Assembly (NCBI RefSeq): GCF_000744815.1
Contig: NZ_JQMQ01000005.1
Coordinates: 3,542,055 to 3,606,054, forward strand
From: Phaeacidiphilus oryzae TH49
GTDB lineage: Bacteria; Actinomycetota; Actinomycetes; Streptomycetales; Streptomycetaceae
Direction of reading: 5' to 3'
DNA: 64,000 nucleotides
Part shown: in pieces, positions 39,281 through 47,780 of the stretch
How the letters are laid out: every line of letters starts with the position of its first letter
Position numbering within the stretch: the stretch's first letter is position 1
Made by a program: the position numbers and the translations under genes
Notes under the pieces: generated by a model
The model's input: the letters and a program-made list of their open reading frames with translations, nothing else
Database searches by the model: none
What the model was told of the DNA's origin: nothing

Positions 39281-40464
39281 CGCCTTGCCGGTACGGCCGG
39301 GCAGGGCCGGCGGGGGCCGGTGGGGGCGCTCCGCGGCGGGGCTCCCTGGCCGCCGCCGGCGTAGCCCGGGTAGCCGTGGCCGCCGCCGCGGCCGGGCGCG
39401 GCGTTCGGCGCGAGTGGCGAGGCTACCCCGGACACCCCGGAGGTCAGCCCGGGGGCGGAGGCGGCGCCGGTCACGGTCGCCGGCTGGGGCGGGCGGATCC
39501 GGGGCAGCTCGGCCACCGCGTCGGCCAGCTCGGCGGGGGTGGTGATGGGGGCCAGACGGCGGCCGGGATCCCTGAAGAGGCAGCGGGCGGCGAGATCGGA
39601 GAGACCGCGGTGGACGCCCGCGCGGATCTGGTCGGGGGCGGCCTCGCCGGTGCCCCTGGGCAGCCCGGGAATGCCGTACCGGTCCTCCTCGGTCGGCCAG
39701 CGGCCGGTGAGCGAGGCGTAGAGGAGGGCGCCCATGGCCCGGGTGTCGCGGACCTCCGCGCTCTCCGCCGGGCCGTCGGCCGCGTCGGCCGCGCCGGGCC
39801 GGCCGGGCTCGGCGCTCAGGCCGTGGAGGGCGGCGTCCACGGCCAGGCCGTTGATCCGGTACTGGCCGGTCTCGGAGCGCAGCACGCAGGACGGGGTGAG
39901 CCGGAGATGCGCCATCCCGCGCCGGTGGGCGGCGGCCATGGCGTCCGAGACCTGCCGGATCATCTGGTACGCCTCGTGCGGCTCCAGGGGCGCGCGGGCG
40001 ATCAGGGTCCCGAGGTCGGTGGCCCGCGGCAGCCACTCCCGCAGCACGTACACCAGGGCGCCGTCGGGCTGCGGGCCGTCCGGCTGCGGGCCGTCCGCCG
40101 GCCCGTCGTCCTCCTGGGCCGGCCTGGCCGGCTCGGTGGTGCTCTCCACCGCGTCCAGGACCTGGACGAAGCGGAGGTCGCCGAAGAGGGCCGCGGAGCG
40201 GGCCGCCGCCAGCACCTGCTGGGCGCGCTGGTTGCCGGAGGAGAGGAGGTGGACGCCGACCGCGCGGCTGAGCTTCTCGTCCACGGCCCGCCAGCTGGTG
40301 AAGACGCCGGCCTGGCTGATGCACTCCTCCAGGCGGTAGCGCCCGGCGATGCGGTCTCCGCTGTGCCGGATCGGGGCCACTCCCACCATCGGATCGCCCT
40401 GCGGCTGATCCGCCGGTGCGGTTGCTGACGGAACGTCAGCGGTGGCCTTGATGCGCTCCGACAC
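39277..40464 (-). CDS. Protein-kinase-like (pseudokinase) protein, N-terminal part; frame ends early
   Basis: A 395-residue product from the GTG at 40464 (GGGAGG upstream). It has a kinase-like fold: IAGRYRLEECISQAGVFTSWRAVDEKLSRAVGVHLL, hinge VYVLREWLP, and where HRDxKPxN is expected the sequence is HRRGMAHLRLTPSCVLR, with no catalytic Asp. The usual DFG is replaced by NGLAVD. It is therefore a pseudokinase. In mycobacteria a pseudokinase domain fused to MurJ (MviN) recruits FhaA under PknB control; here it is encoded separately, directly after murJ. After residue 350 the frame runs into an unlikely Pro/Arg tail and stops, while the membrane and C-terminal domains continue in another frame. 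Confidence 0.75.
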   Translation of the reverse strand: MSERIKATADVPSATAPADQPQGDPMVGVAPIRHSGDRIAGRYRLEECISQAGVFTSWRAVDEKLSRAVGVHLLSSGNQRAQQVLAAARSAALFGDLRFVQVLDAVESTTEPARPAQEDDGPADGPQPDGPQPDGALVYVLREWLPRATDLGTLIARAPLEPHEAYQMIRQVSDAMAAAHRRGMAHLRLTPSCVLRSETGQYRINGLAVDAALHGLSAEPGRPGAADAADGPAESAEVRDTRAMGALLYASLTGRWPTEEDRYGIPGLPRGTGEAAPDQIRAGVHRGLSDLAARCLFRDPGRRLAPITTPAELADAVAELPRIRPPQPATVTGAASAPGLTSGVSGVASPLAPNAAPGRGGGHGYPGYAGGGQGAPPRSAPTGPRRPCPAVPARR

Positions 40465-40690
40465 CGTGTCCCTGCCTCCCCTGCTGCCCAGACCCGCAGT
40501 GGTGGCGGCGGGCCGAGCACAATTGTGCCCACTCATCTCACCCGAGTACGACCCGCGAGTGCCGCGGAACGTTGCCCGAAATCATCTCTTACCTTCTGCG
40601 GCAAGGGGTTTGGCGCGGTGTGAGGATTTCCGGGGATTCCTCCGAAGGCGTCGTCGCCGAAGCTGACGACCCGCGCGTTCGAGTCGAGGA

Positions 40691-43381
40691 TCAGCGACCG
40701 AAACGTGAGCGAACCATCCCGAGCAGCGAGTTGAGCTCCTCGATCCGCATCCGGTTGGCGATCAGCAGGAAGAGCCCGCCCTGCACCAGCAGGCCGGCCA
40801 GCAGGGTGGCCAGCGTCCCGAAGAGGCCGCCGCCGATCGCGCCCTCCACCAGACGGGCGATCAGGAAGGCGGCGATCGCCGGCACGATGCTGGCGCCGAT
40901 CAGCCGGACGTAGGTGCGCCGGATCCGGCTGCCGTCCAGATCGCCGAGGAGCCGCCGCAGCCTGGGCACCGCGACCAGCACGCCGATCAGATAGGCGACG
41001 CCGTAGCCGAAGGCCATGCCGGTGACCGCCCAGCGGGAGGGCAGCACCACGTAGCAGAGGGCGGACAGGACCGCGCTGGCCGCGGCGATCCAGACCGTGT
41101 TGTAGAAGGGCGTCCGGGTGTCCTCGTACGCGTAGAAGCCGCGGAGGAGCACGTACTGGGCGGAGTACGGGATCAGGCCGAGGGCGAAGGCGGAGAGCAT
41201 GAAGCCGATGGACCGGCCGCCGCCCCCGCTGGAGCCGAGTCCGTAGATCAGCGAGCCGATCCAGGGGCCGAGCGCCAGGAAGACGAAGGCGCAGGGCACG
41301 ATCGCCACGGCGGAGGTGCGCAGTCCATAGGAGATGTCGTCGCGGACCGCCCCCGCGTCCCCGTCCGAGGCCGCCCGGGAGATCCGCGGGAGCACCGCGC
41401 TCATCACCGAGACGGTGATCACCGCCTGCGGCAGCTGCCAGATCAGCTGGGCGTTGGAGTACGCGGCCAGACCGGCGCCGGCGAAGCCCTGCCGTGAGGC
41501 GGCCTTCTCGGCGGAGGTGGCCAGCTGGGTGACCACCATGTACCCGACCTGGTTGGCCAGCACGAAGAGGAAGGTCCAGCGGGCCAGCTTGGCGGCGTGG
41601 CCGAGGCCGTGCCCCCGCCAGTCGAAGCGGGGGCGGAAGCGCAGCCCGGAACGGCGGAGGTACGGGATCATCGACAGCGCCTGCACCACCAGGCCGAGGA
41701 GGGTGCCGATGCCGAGGAGGCGGACCCCTTCGGGCGAGATGGTGGCCGGGGTGACCTGGGAGTGCCGGAAGGTGCCGAAGACCCAGATGTACATCCCGAA
41801 GGTGAAGATCACCACGATGTTGTTGAGCACCGGGGTCCACATCATCGCGCCGAACCGGCCCCGGGCGTTGAGGATCTGGCCCATCACCACGTGGACGCCC
41901 ATGAAGAAGATCGTGGGCAGGCAGTAGCGGGCCAGCGACACCGTCACATCGGCGCTGGACGGCGTCGACATCACCGACGCGGAGAGCAGTCTGACCAGCA
42001 GGGGCGCGGCCAGCACCATGACGAAGACGACGCCGGCCAGTCCGCAGACGACCAGGGTCAGCAGCCGGTTGGCGTAGGCCTCGCCGCCGTCCTTGTCGTT
42101 CTTCATCGACCGCACCAGCTGCGGGACGAAGACGGCGTTCAGCGCGCCGCCGCCGACCAGGATGTAGACCATGGTCGGCAGGGTGTAGGCGATCTGGTAC
42201 GAGTCGCCCATCCCGCTGACGCCGATCGCGGCCGCGATGACCATGGTCCGGACGAAGCCGGTGCCGCGGGAGACCAGGGTGCCGGCCGCCATCAGCGCGC
42301 TGGAGCTGAGCAGCGAGCCGGCCTTGCCCTTGGCCTTGCCCTCGGCGGCCCCCTCGGAGGGGCGGTCGCCGTCGAGCTCGATCACCGGGATGGAGCCGGT
42401 GGACTCGGCCGCTATGTCACCCGCGGCCCCGCCGTAGAAGCTGGGCGCGTAGTGGAGCTGGTAGGTCTCCTCGTAGTCCCGGGCGTAGTCGTTGCCGTGC
42501 GGGTCGAGGAACTCCGAGCCGGGGGCCGGCTGCCCGGGGTGGCCGGACCAGCCGGTGTCGGTCTCCGGGATGGGGCTGGCGCCCGAGCCGCCGGCGTCCC
42601 GGTAGAGGAACTCGTAGGGGTCCTGGCCGGGGGCCTGGCCCGGCGTGTGGCCCGGCGCCTGCCCCGGTACGGGAGCGGAGGGCGGGCCGGACTGGCCGTG
42701 GCCGGAGAGGAGGGCGTCGACGCCGAGCTCCTGCCCGTGGTAGTCGCCCTGGTAGTCGGGGGCGTGGCCGGCCCGGTACTCGGTGGCCGGGCCGTAGCCG
42801 GAGTGGTCCGAGGTGGGGCCGGCCGGGTAGCCGGACTGCTCGGGGTAGCCGGGCTGCTGCGGGTAGCCGTATCCGGGCTGCGGCGGGTAGCCGCCCTGCT
42901 CGGGGTAGCCCTCCTGGGGGCCGGGAGCGGGGTAGGGCTGCTCGCCGCCGTAGCCGGGCTGCTGCGGCTGGTGCGACGGCTGCGGCTGGTGCGACGGCTG
43001 AGGCTGGGCGTACCCCTGCGGGGACTGCTGCTCGGGGTAGCCCGGCTGCCGGTAGTCCTGCTGGTACGGGTCCTGCGGGGGTCCCGGCTGGACGTACGGA
43101 TTCTGCGGGTCCTGGTGCGGGGGCTGCTGCGCCTGGTGCGGCGGCTGCGGCTGACCCTGCTGGTGCTGGTCCGGCTGCGGGTACGGGTAGCCGCCCTGGG
43201 CGTACGGGTTCTGGGCGTACGGGTCGTGGCGGTACGCCTCGTCCAGGTAGGGGTCCGCCCCGGCCTGTGGATCGGCCTGACGGGGATCGGCGTCCTCCGG
43301 CCGATCGGCGGGACCGTGCCGCCGGCGGGAGGGGTCGCCTCCGCCCTGGTGGGTCCTGCCGTCGTGCGGCGCCGCGCTCAT
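40691..43381 (-). CDS. murJ: Lipid II flippase MurJ with very long N-terminal tail
   Basis: An 896-residue protein. The C-terminal about 540 residues are the MurJ/MviN flippase with about 14 membrane helices, beginning SSALMAAGTLVSRGTGFVRTMVIAAAIGVSG and including the GALNAVFVPQLVR motif. It moves lipid II to the outer face for peptidoglycan synthesis. The first about 345 residues are disordered and rich in Gln, Pro, Tyr and Gly with repeated GYP(E/Q)Q-like units and NPYAQ/DPYAQ motifs. ATG start. It lies between the DUF6049 and pseudokinase genes, all on the same strand. Confidence 0.95.
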   Translation of the reverse strand: MSAAPHDGRTHQGGGDPSRRRHGPADRPEDADPRQADPQAGADPYLDEAYRHDPYAQNPYAQGGYPYPQPDQHQQGQPQPPHQAQQPPHQDPQNPYVQPGPPQDPYQQDYRQPGYPEQQSPQGYAQPQPSHQPQPSHQPQQPGYGGEQPYPAPGPQEGYPEQGGYPPQPGYGYPQQPGYPEQSGYPAGPTSDHSGYGPATEYRAGHAPDYQGDYHGQELGVDALLSGHGQSGPPSAPVPGQAPGHTPGQAPGQDPYEFLYRDAGGSGASPIPETDTGWSGHPGQPAPGSEFLDPHGNDYARDYEETYQLHYAPSFYGGAAGDIAAESTGSIPVIELDGDRPSEGAAEGKAKGKAGSLLSSSALMAAGTLVSRGTGFVRTMVIAAAIGVSGMGDSYQIAYTLPTMVYILVGGGALNAVFVPQLVRSMKNDKDGGEAYANRLLTLVVCGLAGVVFVMVLAAPLLVRLLSASVMSTPSSADVTVSLARYCLPTIFFMGVHVVMGQILNARGRFGAMMWTPVLNNIVVIFTFGMYIWVFGTFRHSQVTPATISPEGVRLLGIGTLLGLVVQALSMIPYLRRSGLRFRPRFDWRGHGLGHAAKLARWTFLFVLANQVGYMVVTQLATSAEKAASRQGFAGAGLAAYSNAQLIWQLPQAVITVSVMSAVLPRISRAASDGDAGAVRDDISYGLRTSAVAIVPCAFVFLALGPWIGSLIYGLGSSGGGGRSIGFMLSAFALGLIPYSAQYVLLRGFYAYEDTRTPFYNTVWIAAASAVLSALCYVVLPSRWAVTGMAFGYGVAYLIGVLVAVPRLRRLLGDLDGSRIRRTYVRLIGASIVPAIAAFLIARLVEGAIGGGLFGTLATLLAGLLVQGGLFLLIANRMRIEELNSLLGMVRSRFGR

Positions 43382-43487
43382 GTGGCCTCTCCGGTTCCGG
43401 TACTACTGGGTCGGGTCGAGCGGCGAGAGCGCACCAATCCTTCTCGTCCTTCTCGAACCCGACACCTACCTTCTCATCCGGTGGTGG

Positions 43488-46097
43488 CTACCCCCGGCTT
43501 TCGGTCCCGATTCGGGGACCATGATCCCCGGTGGGGCCGTCAGCCGTCCGGTCGCCGCTGCCAGGCTCGTCGCCGTCGCTCGGGGCCTGCGGGGCGTCCG
43601 GGTCCAGCGGGGCGTCCGGGTCGAGCGGGGCCTCCGGGTCCTCGTCGGGCCCCTCGCCCCGTTCTGCCCGCTTCTTCCGCTGCCCGTACATCCGCAGTCC
43701 GGCGAGGACCACCAGCAGTCCCCCGATGGCCAGTACCCAGACCACGCCGCCGGTCACCGATGTGACGTTCACCTCGAAGGTGATCGGCGATCCGAAGGGG
43801 TGGTTGTCCGCGGTGGTGTACAGCTGGGCGGTGACCTCGACGCCCTTGTTGGCGCGGGCGCCCGCCTTGAAGGAGTACGTCGTGTTGCGGCCGCCGCCGG
43901 CCACGCTGACGTCCTGCGCCTGGCTGATGTTGAGCCGCAGCCAGTTGCTCGAACTGAGCACCAGGCGGAGGCCGTTCACCGGCTGCTGGAGGTCGTTCTG
44001 GACGGTCACCGGGATGGTGCCGCTGGTGCCGGTGAGCTTGAGGTCGGACTTCGGCAGGATCTTGACGGCGGACTGCAGGTTCGCCAGATAGGCCTGCATG
44101 GACGAGCGGTAGGCGTCCCCGGCGGACGGCGACACCCGCCAGGCGGTGGAGACCGAACGCGCTATGGCCGTGGAGAACGGATTGATCACGCGGTACTTCA
44201 GGGTGAGGATCTTCTCCAGCAGGGCGAGCTTGCTCTGCACCCCCATCACCTGCTGCAGGGTGGCCCGGGAGAGCTCGCCGGCCCGGGCCGCCGACGGGTA
44301 CGCGGAGACCGGCGGGACGGTGTGGTTGGTGGCCGCCCCCGAATCCGCCTGGCTGACCGACTTGAGCGAGGTGCCGGCCGCCCATTTGCCCTGCACCGCG
44401 TACTCCAGGCCCGCGCTGAGGGCGCGCGCGGCGCCCGCCGACATCTGGCGCGGCGGGGTGACCAGGATGCTCCGCTGGGTGCTGGGCAGCTCCAGGGTGA
44501 TCATCAGGGTCTCGGCCAGGAAGCGCTGCTCGGCCAGGGTCTGGGCGCCCTGGGTGGAGAGGTCCCCGGAGAAGATGTCGGAGACCGCCTGGTCGGCGAC
44601 GACCGCGGTCATCCCGGAGCCGATCGAGCGGGCCGCGGACGGCGTGTAGTTCAGCGACGAGGAGTTCGGCATGCTGGCGCCGTTGACGATCACCGTCCGG
44701 TCCCCGGCCCGGTGGGCGGCGCCGACGATCGAGGTGTCGGTGTACCCCTGGTAGGGCCAGGCCACGGTGTCGTTCGCGGAGACCTGGAGGCGGCCGTCCA
44801 CGGTGAACTGGCCGGCCGTCACGGACTTGGTCAGCTCCCCGGAGAGCGCGCTGGACCCGACGCCGCTGTGGGCGATCGAGGCGAGGTCGGGGTCGGCGTA
44901 CGGGAGGGCGACCACCTCGTGGCCCTGCACCGCGCTCTGGGTGGCGCTCAGCCAGTTGGCGGCGTTGCCGCCGCCGCTGCCCTGGGCGGTGTTGTCCGCA
45001 CGGGCCCCCTGGGAGTCGTCGCCCTTGGTCAGCCGGTAGCCGGTGGACATGGTGTGCGCGGTGTCCAGCAGGTCCGGGTCGACCACCCAGGTCACCGGGA
45101 TGTTGTTGGACTGCAGCCCGCTGCCGAGGGAGACCAGCTGGTCGAGGCGGCCGCCCTGGGCCATCTCGGCGGCGGTCGAGTCGTCGGTGAGCACCGGCGT
45201 CTGGGCGTCGTTCCCGGACGGCGAATAGGTCTGGGCCTGTACCCGGGGGGCGTCGGTGAGCGGCCAGAGGGTGGCGATCCTGGTCGGCCGCACCCCGGAG
45301 GAGCTCGGGAACCAGGGCAGGAAGGTGTGGACGGCGGTGGTCCGGCTGGGGTTGCCGGTGCCGCCGGTGAAGACCTCCACGGTCAGCTCGTAGACGCCGT
45401 CCGGGCCCAGGTTGAGGGAGTCGGCGGCGACGCTGAGGGTGAAGTCCGCGGACTGGCCGGGCACCAGGTCGGGCAGCCGGGTGGTGGGCTTGGCCAGCAG
45501 GGCGCCCTCCGCCCCGGCCGGTGAGTGGCCGTCGGCGACCGCGGCGATCGAGGCCCGCCCGCTCAGCGGGTTGCCGCCGACCCGCAGGCCGACCGAGGCG
45601 CCGCGGACCGCGGCGGCGCCCGCCGTGAAACTGCCGCGGATCTGGAGGGTCGAGCCCTTGCGGGGGGCGTTGGGGGTGATGCTGCCCAGGGCGATCTGCG
45701 GGGTGGACGACTTCGCCGGGGCCTTGGCCGGTACCGCGGACGCGGAGGCGTCGATCGCCGTCGCCGAGCCGCCGGTCGCGCCGGAGCCGCCGGCCCCGAC
45801 CGACCCGCCCGGCGTGGTGGCGGCGCTGAGGGTCGCCGCCTGCGCGCCCGGGGTCAGGCCGGCCGCGCCGGCCAGGCAGGCGAGCACCAGGGCCACCGCC
45901 CCGGAGAGGACCGGCCGCGGACGGCGCAGCACCGCGCCGTGCGGTCGGCGGGTCCGCCGGCTCCTCAGGGTCCGCGGAGAGGCCGTCCCCCCGCACGCGC
46001 CACCGGCCGGTTGTGCCCCTTCGCCCACGTGCCCTCGTCCGTCCTCGATAGCTGTCGGAAGTAGCTCGATGCCTGCCGTGCCGTTAGTGCCTACCAT
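43488..46097 (-). CDS. DUF6049 family secreted, membrane-anchored protein
   Basis: An 869-residue protein (start ATG at 46097; GTG at 46028 is an alternative, and neither has a convincing ribosome-binding site). A basic region and a signal peptide (RPVLSGAVALVLACLAGAAGLTPGAQA) are followed by a large extracellular region that includes TWVVDPDLLDTAHTM, typical of the DUF6049 family. One C-terminal membrane helix (VVWVLAIGGLLVVLAGLRMYGQRKKR) and a cytoplasmic acidic tail with DPDAPLDPDAP repeats complete it. In Actinobacteria it sits between the CCA-adding enzyme and murJ, which suggests a role in envelope biogenesis, but the function is unknown. Divergent from the CCA gene; the 174-base gap holds both promoters. 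Confidence 0.85.
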   Translation of the reverse strand: MVGTNGTAGIELLPTAIEDGRGHVGEGAQPAGGACGGTASPRTLRSRRTRRPHGAVLRRPRPVLSGAVALVLACLAGAAGLTPGAQAATLSAATTPGGSVGAGGSGATGGSATAIDASASAVPAKAPAKSSTPQIALGSITPNAPRKGSTLQIRGSFTAGAAAVRGASVGLRVGGNPLSGRASIAAVADGHSPAGAEGALLAKPTTRLPDLVPGQSADFTLSVAADSLNLGPDGVYELTVEVFTGGTGNPSRTTAVHTFLPWFPSSSGVRPTRIATLWPLTDAPRVQAQTYSPSGNDAQTPVLTDDSTAAEMAQGGRLDQLVSLGSGLQSNNIPVTWVVDPDLLDTAHTMSTGYRLTKGDDSQGARADNTAQGSGGGNAANWLSATQSAVQGHEVVALPYADPDLASIAHSGVGSSALSGELTKSVTAGQFTVDGRLQVSANDTVAWPYQGYTDTSIVGAAHRAGDRTVIVNGASMPNSSSLNYTPSAARSIGSGMTAVVADQAVSDIFSGDLSTQGAQTLAEQRFLAETLMITLELPSTQRSILVTPPRQMSAGAARALSAGLEYAVQGKWAAGTSLKSVSQADSGAATNHTVPPVSAYPSAARAGELSRATLQQVMGVQSKLALLEKILTLKYRVINPFSTAIARSVSTAWRVSPSAGDAYRSSMQAYLANLQSAVKILPKSDLKLTGTSGTIPVTVQNDLQQPVNGLRLVLSSSNWLRLNISQAQDVSVAGGGRNTTYSFKAGARANKGVEVTAQLYTTADNHPFGSPITFEVNVTSVTGGVVWVLAIGGLLVVLAGLRMYGQRKKRAERGEGPDEDPEAPLDPDAPLDPDAPQAPSDGDEPGSGDRTADGPTGDHGPRIGTESRG

Positions 46098-46271
46098 TCG
46101 GAGTGCTCTGCATGGTAACGACGTTCCCGGGGCAGTAGTGCCTGCCCAGCGCTTGGGAAGCGCCCGTACGGGGCATCTCCACCGGCCTCTCGCCACCCGC
46201 GCGCGGACTCCGCACGGGACTTGCCGTGGCCGGGGCCGAGCCGGTGGCGCAGCCACGTACCCTAGTGAGTC

Positions 46272-47780
46272 GTGCCAAACCTCAGCGACTCCGCCGACAC
46301 CGCCGGCTCGGCCGCCTCCGCCGACGCCCGGACGCCCACTCGTACCCGGAACCGGGCCGTGGACGAGATTCTGAACGTCTATCCGGTCGCCGACGAGCTG
46401 GGGCGCCGCTTCCAGGCCGCCGGCTTCAAGCTGGCCCTGGTCGGCGGCTCGGTACGGGACGCGCTGCTGGGACGGCTCGGCAACGACCTGGACTTCACCA
46501 CCGACGCCCGGCCCGAGGAGATCCTCGCCCTGGTGAAGCCGTGGGCGGACGCGCTCTGGGACGTGGGGATCGCCTTCGGCACGGTGGGGGCGCAGAAGAA
46601 GGTGCGGGCCACCGACGGCTCCGGCACCGACCGCTCCTTCCAGATCGAGATCACCACCTACCGCTCCGAGGCGTACGACCGCGACTCCCGCAAGCCGCAG
46701 GTCTCCTACGGGGACTCGATCGAGGAGGACCTGGCCCGCCGGGACTTCACGGTGAACGCGATGGCGGTGGCGCTGCCCGAGGTCGAGTTCATCGACCCGC
46801 ACCGCGGCCTGGACGACCTCGCGGCGGCCGTGCTGCGCACCCCGGGCACGCCCGAGGAGTCCTTCTCGGACGACCCGCTGCGGATGATGCGGGCCGCCCG
46901 CTTCGCCTCCCAGCTGGGCTTCTCGGTGGCGCCCGAGGTGGTCGAGGCGATGACCGACATGGCCGGCCGGATCGACATCGTCTCCGCCGAGCGGATCCAG
47001 GGCGAGCTCAACAAGCTGCTGCTGTCCGCGAGTCCGCGGGAGGGTCTGCGGCTGCTGGTGGACACCGGGCTGGCCGACCGGGTGCTGCCGGAGCTGCCGG
47101 GGCTCCGCCTGGAGCGGGACGAGCACCACCGGCACAAGGACGTCTACGAGCACAGCCTGACCGTGCTGGACCAGGCGATCGCCCTGGAGGGCGAGTCGGG
47201 CCCGGACCTGACGCTGCGGCTGGCCGCCCTGCTCCACGACATCGGCAAGCCGCGCACCCGGCGGTTCGAGGCCGGCGGCGGGGTCTCCTTCCACCACCAC
47301 GAGGTGGTCGGGGCCAAGATGGCCAAAAAGCGCCTGCGCGAGCTCAAGTACTCCAACGAGATCATCGCGGACGTCTCCCGGCTGGTCGAGCTCCATCTGC
47401 GCTTCCACGGCTACGGCTCCGGCGAGTGGACGGACTCGGCGGTGCGCCGCTATGTCCGGGACGCCGGTCCGCTGCTCAGCCGGCTCCACAAGCTGACCCG
47501 CTCGGACTGCACCACCCGCAACCGGAAGAAGGCGGCCGCGCTGGCCCGTGCCTACGACGGGCTGGAGAACCGGATCGCCGAGCTCCAGGAGAAGGAGGAG
47601 CTCGACTCCCTCCGCCCGGACCTGGACGGCAACCAGATCATGGAGATCCTGGGCCTCAAGCCGGGCCGCGAGGTCGGCGAGGCCTACCGCTACCTGCTGG
47701 AACTGCGCCTGGAGAACGGGCCGATGGCCTACGAGGACGCGGTGTCCGAGCTCAGGCGCTGGTGGGAGAGCCGGGGCTGA
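46272..47780 (+). CDS. CCA tRNA nucleotidyltransferase
   Basis: A 502-residue class II nucleotidyltransferase. The active site is LALVGGSVRDALLGRLGNDLDFTTDARPEE-like, with GGSVRD and DLDFTTDA separated as usual, followed by RRDFTVNAMAVAL and DDPLRMMRAARFASQLGF. A C-terminal HD domain has KDVYEHSL and LLHDIGKPRTR. It adds or repairs the 3' CCA of tRNAs, needed here because the two tRNA genes in the window do not encode CCA. GTG start. Its 3' end overlaps the convergent MFS gene by 29 bases. Confidence 0.96.
   Translation: MPNLSDSADTAGSAASADARTPTRTRNRAVDEILNVYPVADELGRRFQAAGFKLALVGGSVRDALLGRLGNDLDFTTDARPEEILALVKPWADALWDVGIAFGTVGAQKKVRATDGSGTDRSFQIEITTYRSEAYDRDSRKPQVSYGDSIEEDLARRDFTVNAMAVALPEVEFIDPHRGLDDLAAAVLRTPGTPEESFSDDPLRMMRAARFASQLGFSVAPEVVEAMTDMAGRIDIVSAERIQGELNKLLLSASPREGLRLLVDTGLADRVLPELPGLRLERDEHHRHKDVYEHSLTVLDQAIALEGESGPDLTLRLAALLHDIGKPRTRRFEAGGGVSFHHHEVVGAKMAKKRLRELKYSNEIIADVSRLVELHLRFHGYGSGEWTDSAVRRYVRDAGPLLSRLHKLTRSDCTTRNRKKAAALARAYDGLENRIAELQEKEELDSLRPDLDGNQIMEILGLKPGREVGEAYRYLLELRLENGPMAYEDAVSELRRWWESRG

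Noticed and set aside
46097-47489. Extension of the DUF6049 frame 464 codons further upstream
   Set aside because: The extension is antisense to the CCA-adding enzyme, a clear gene, and the signal peptide follows the later start.
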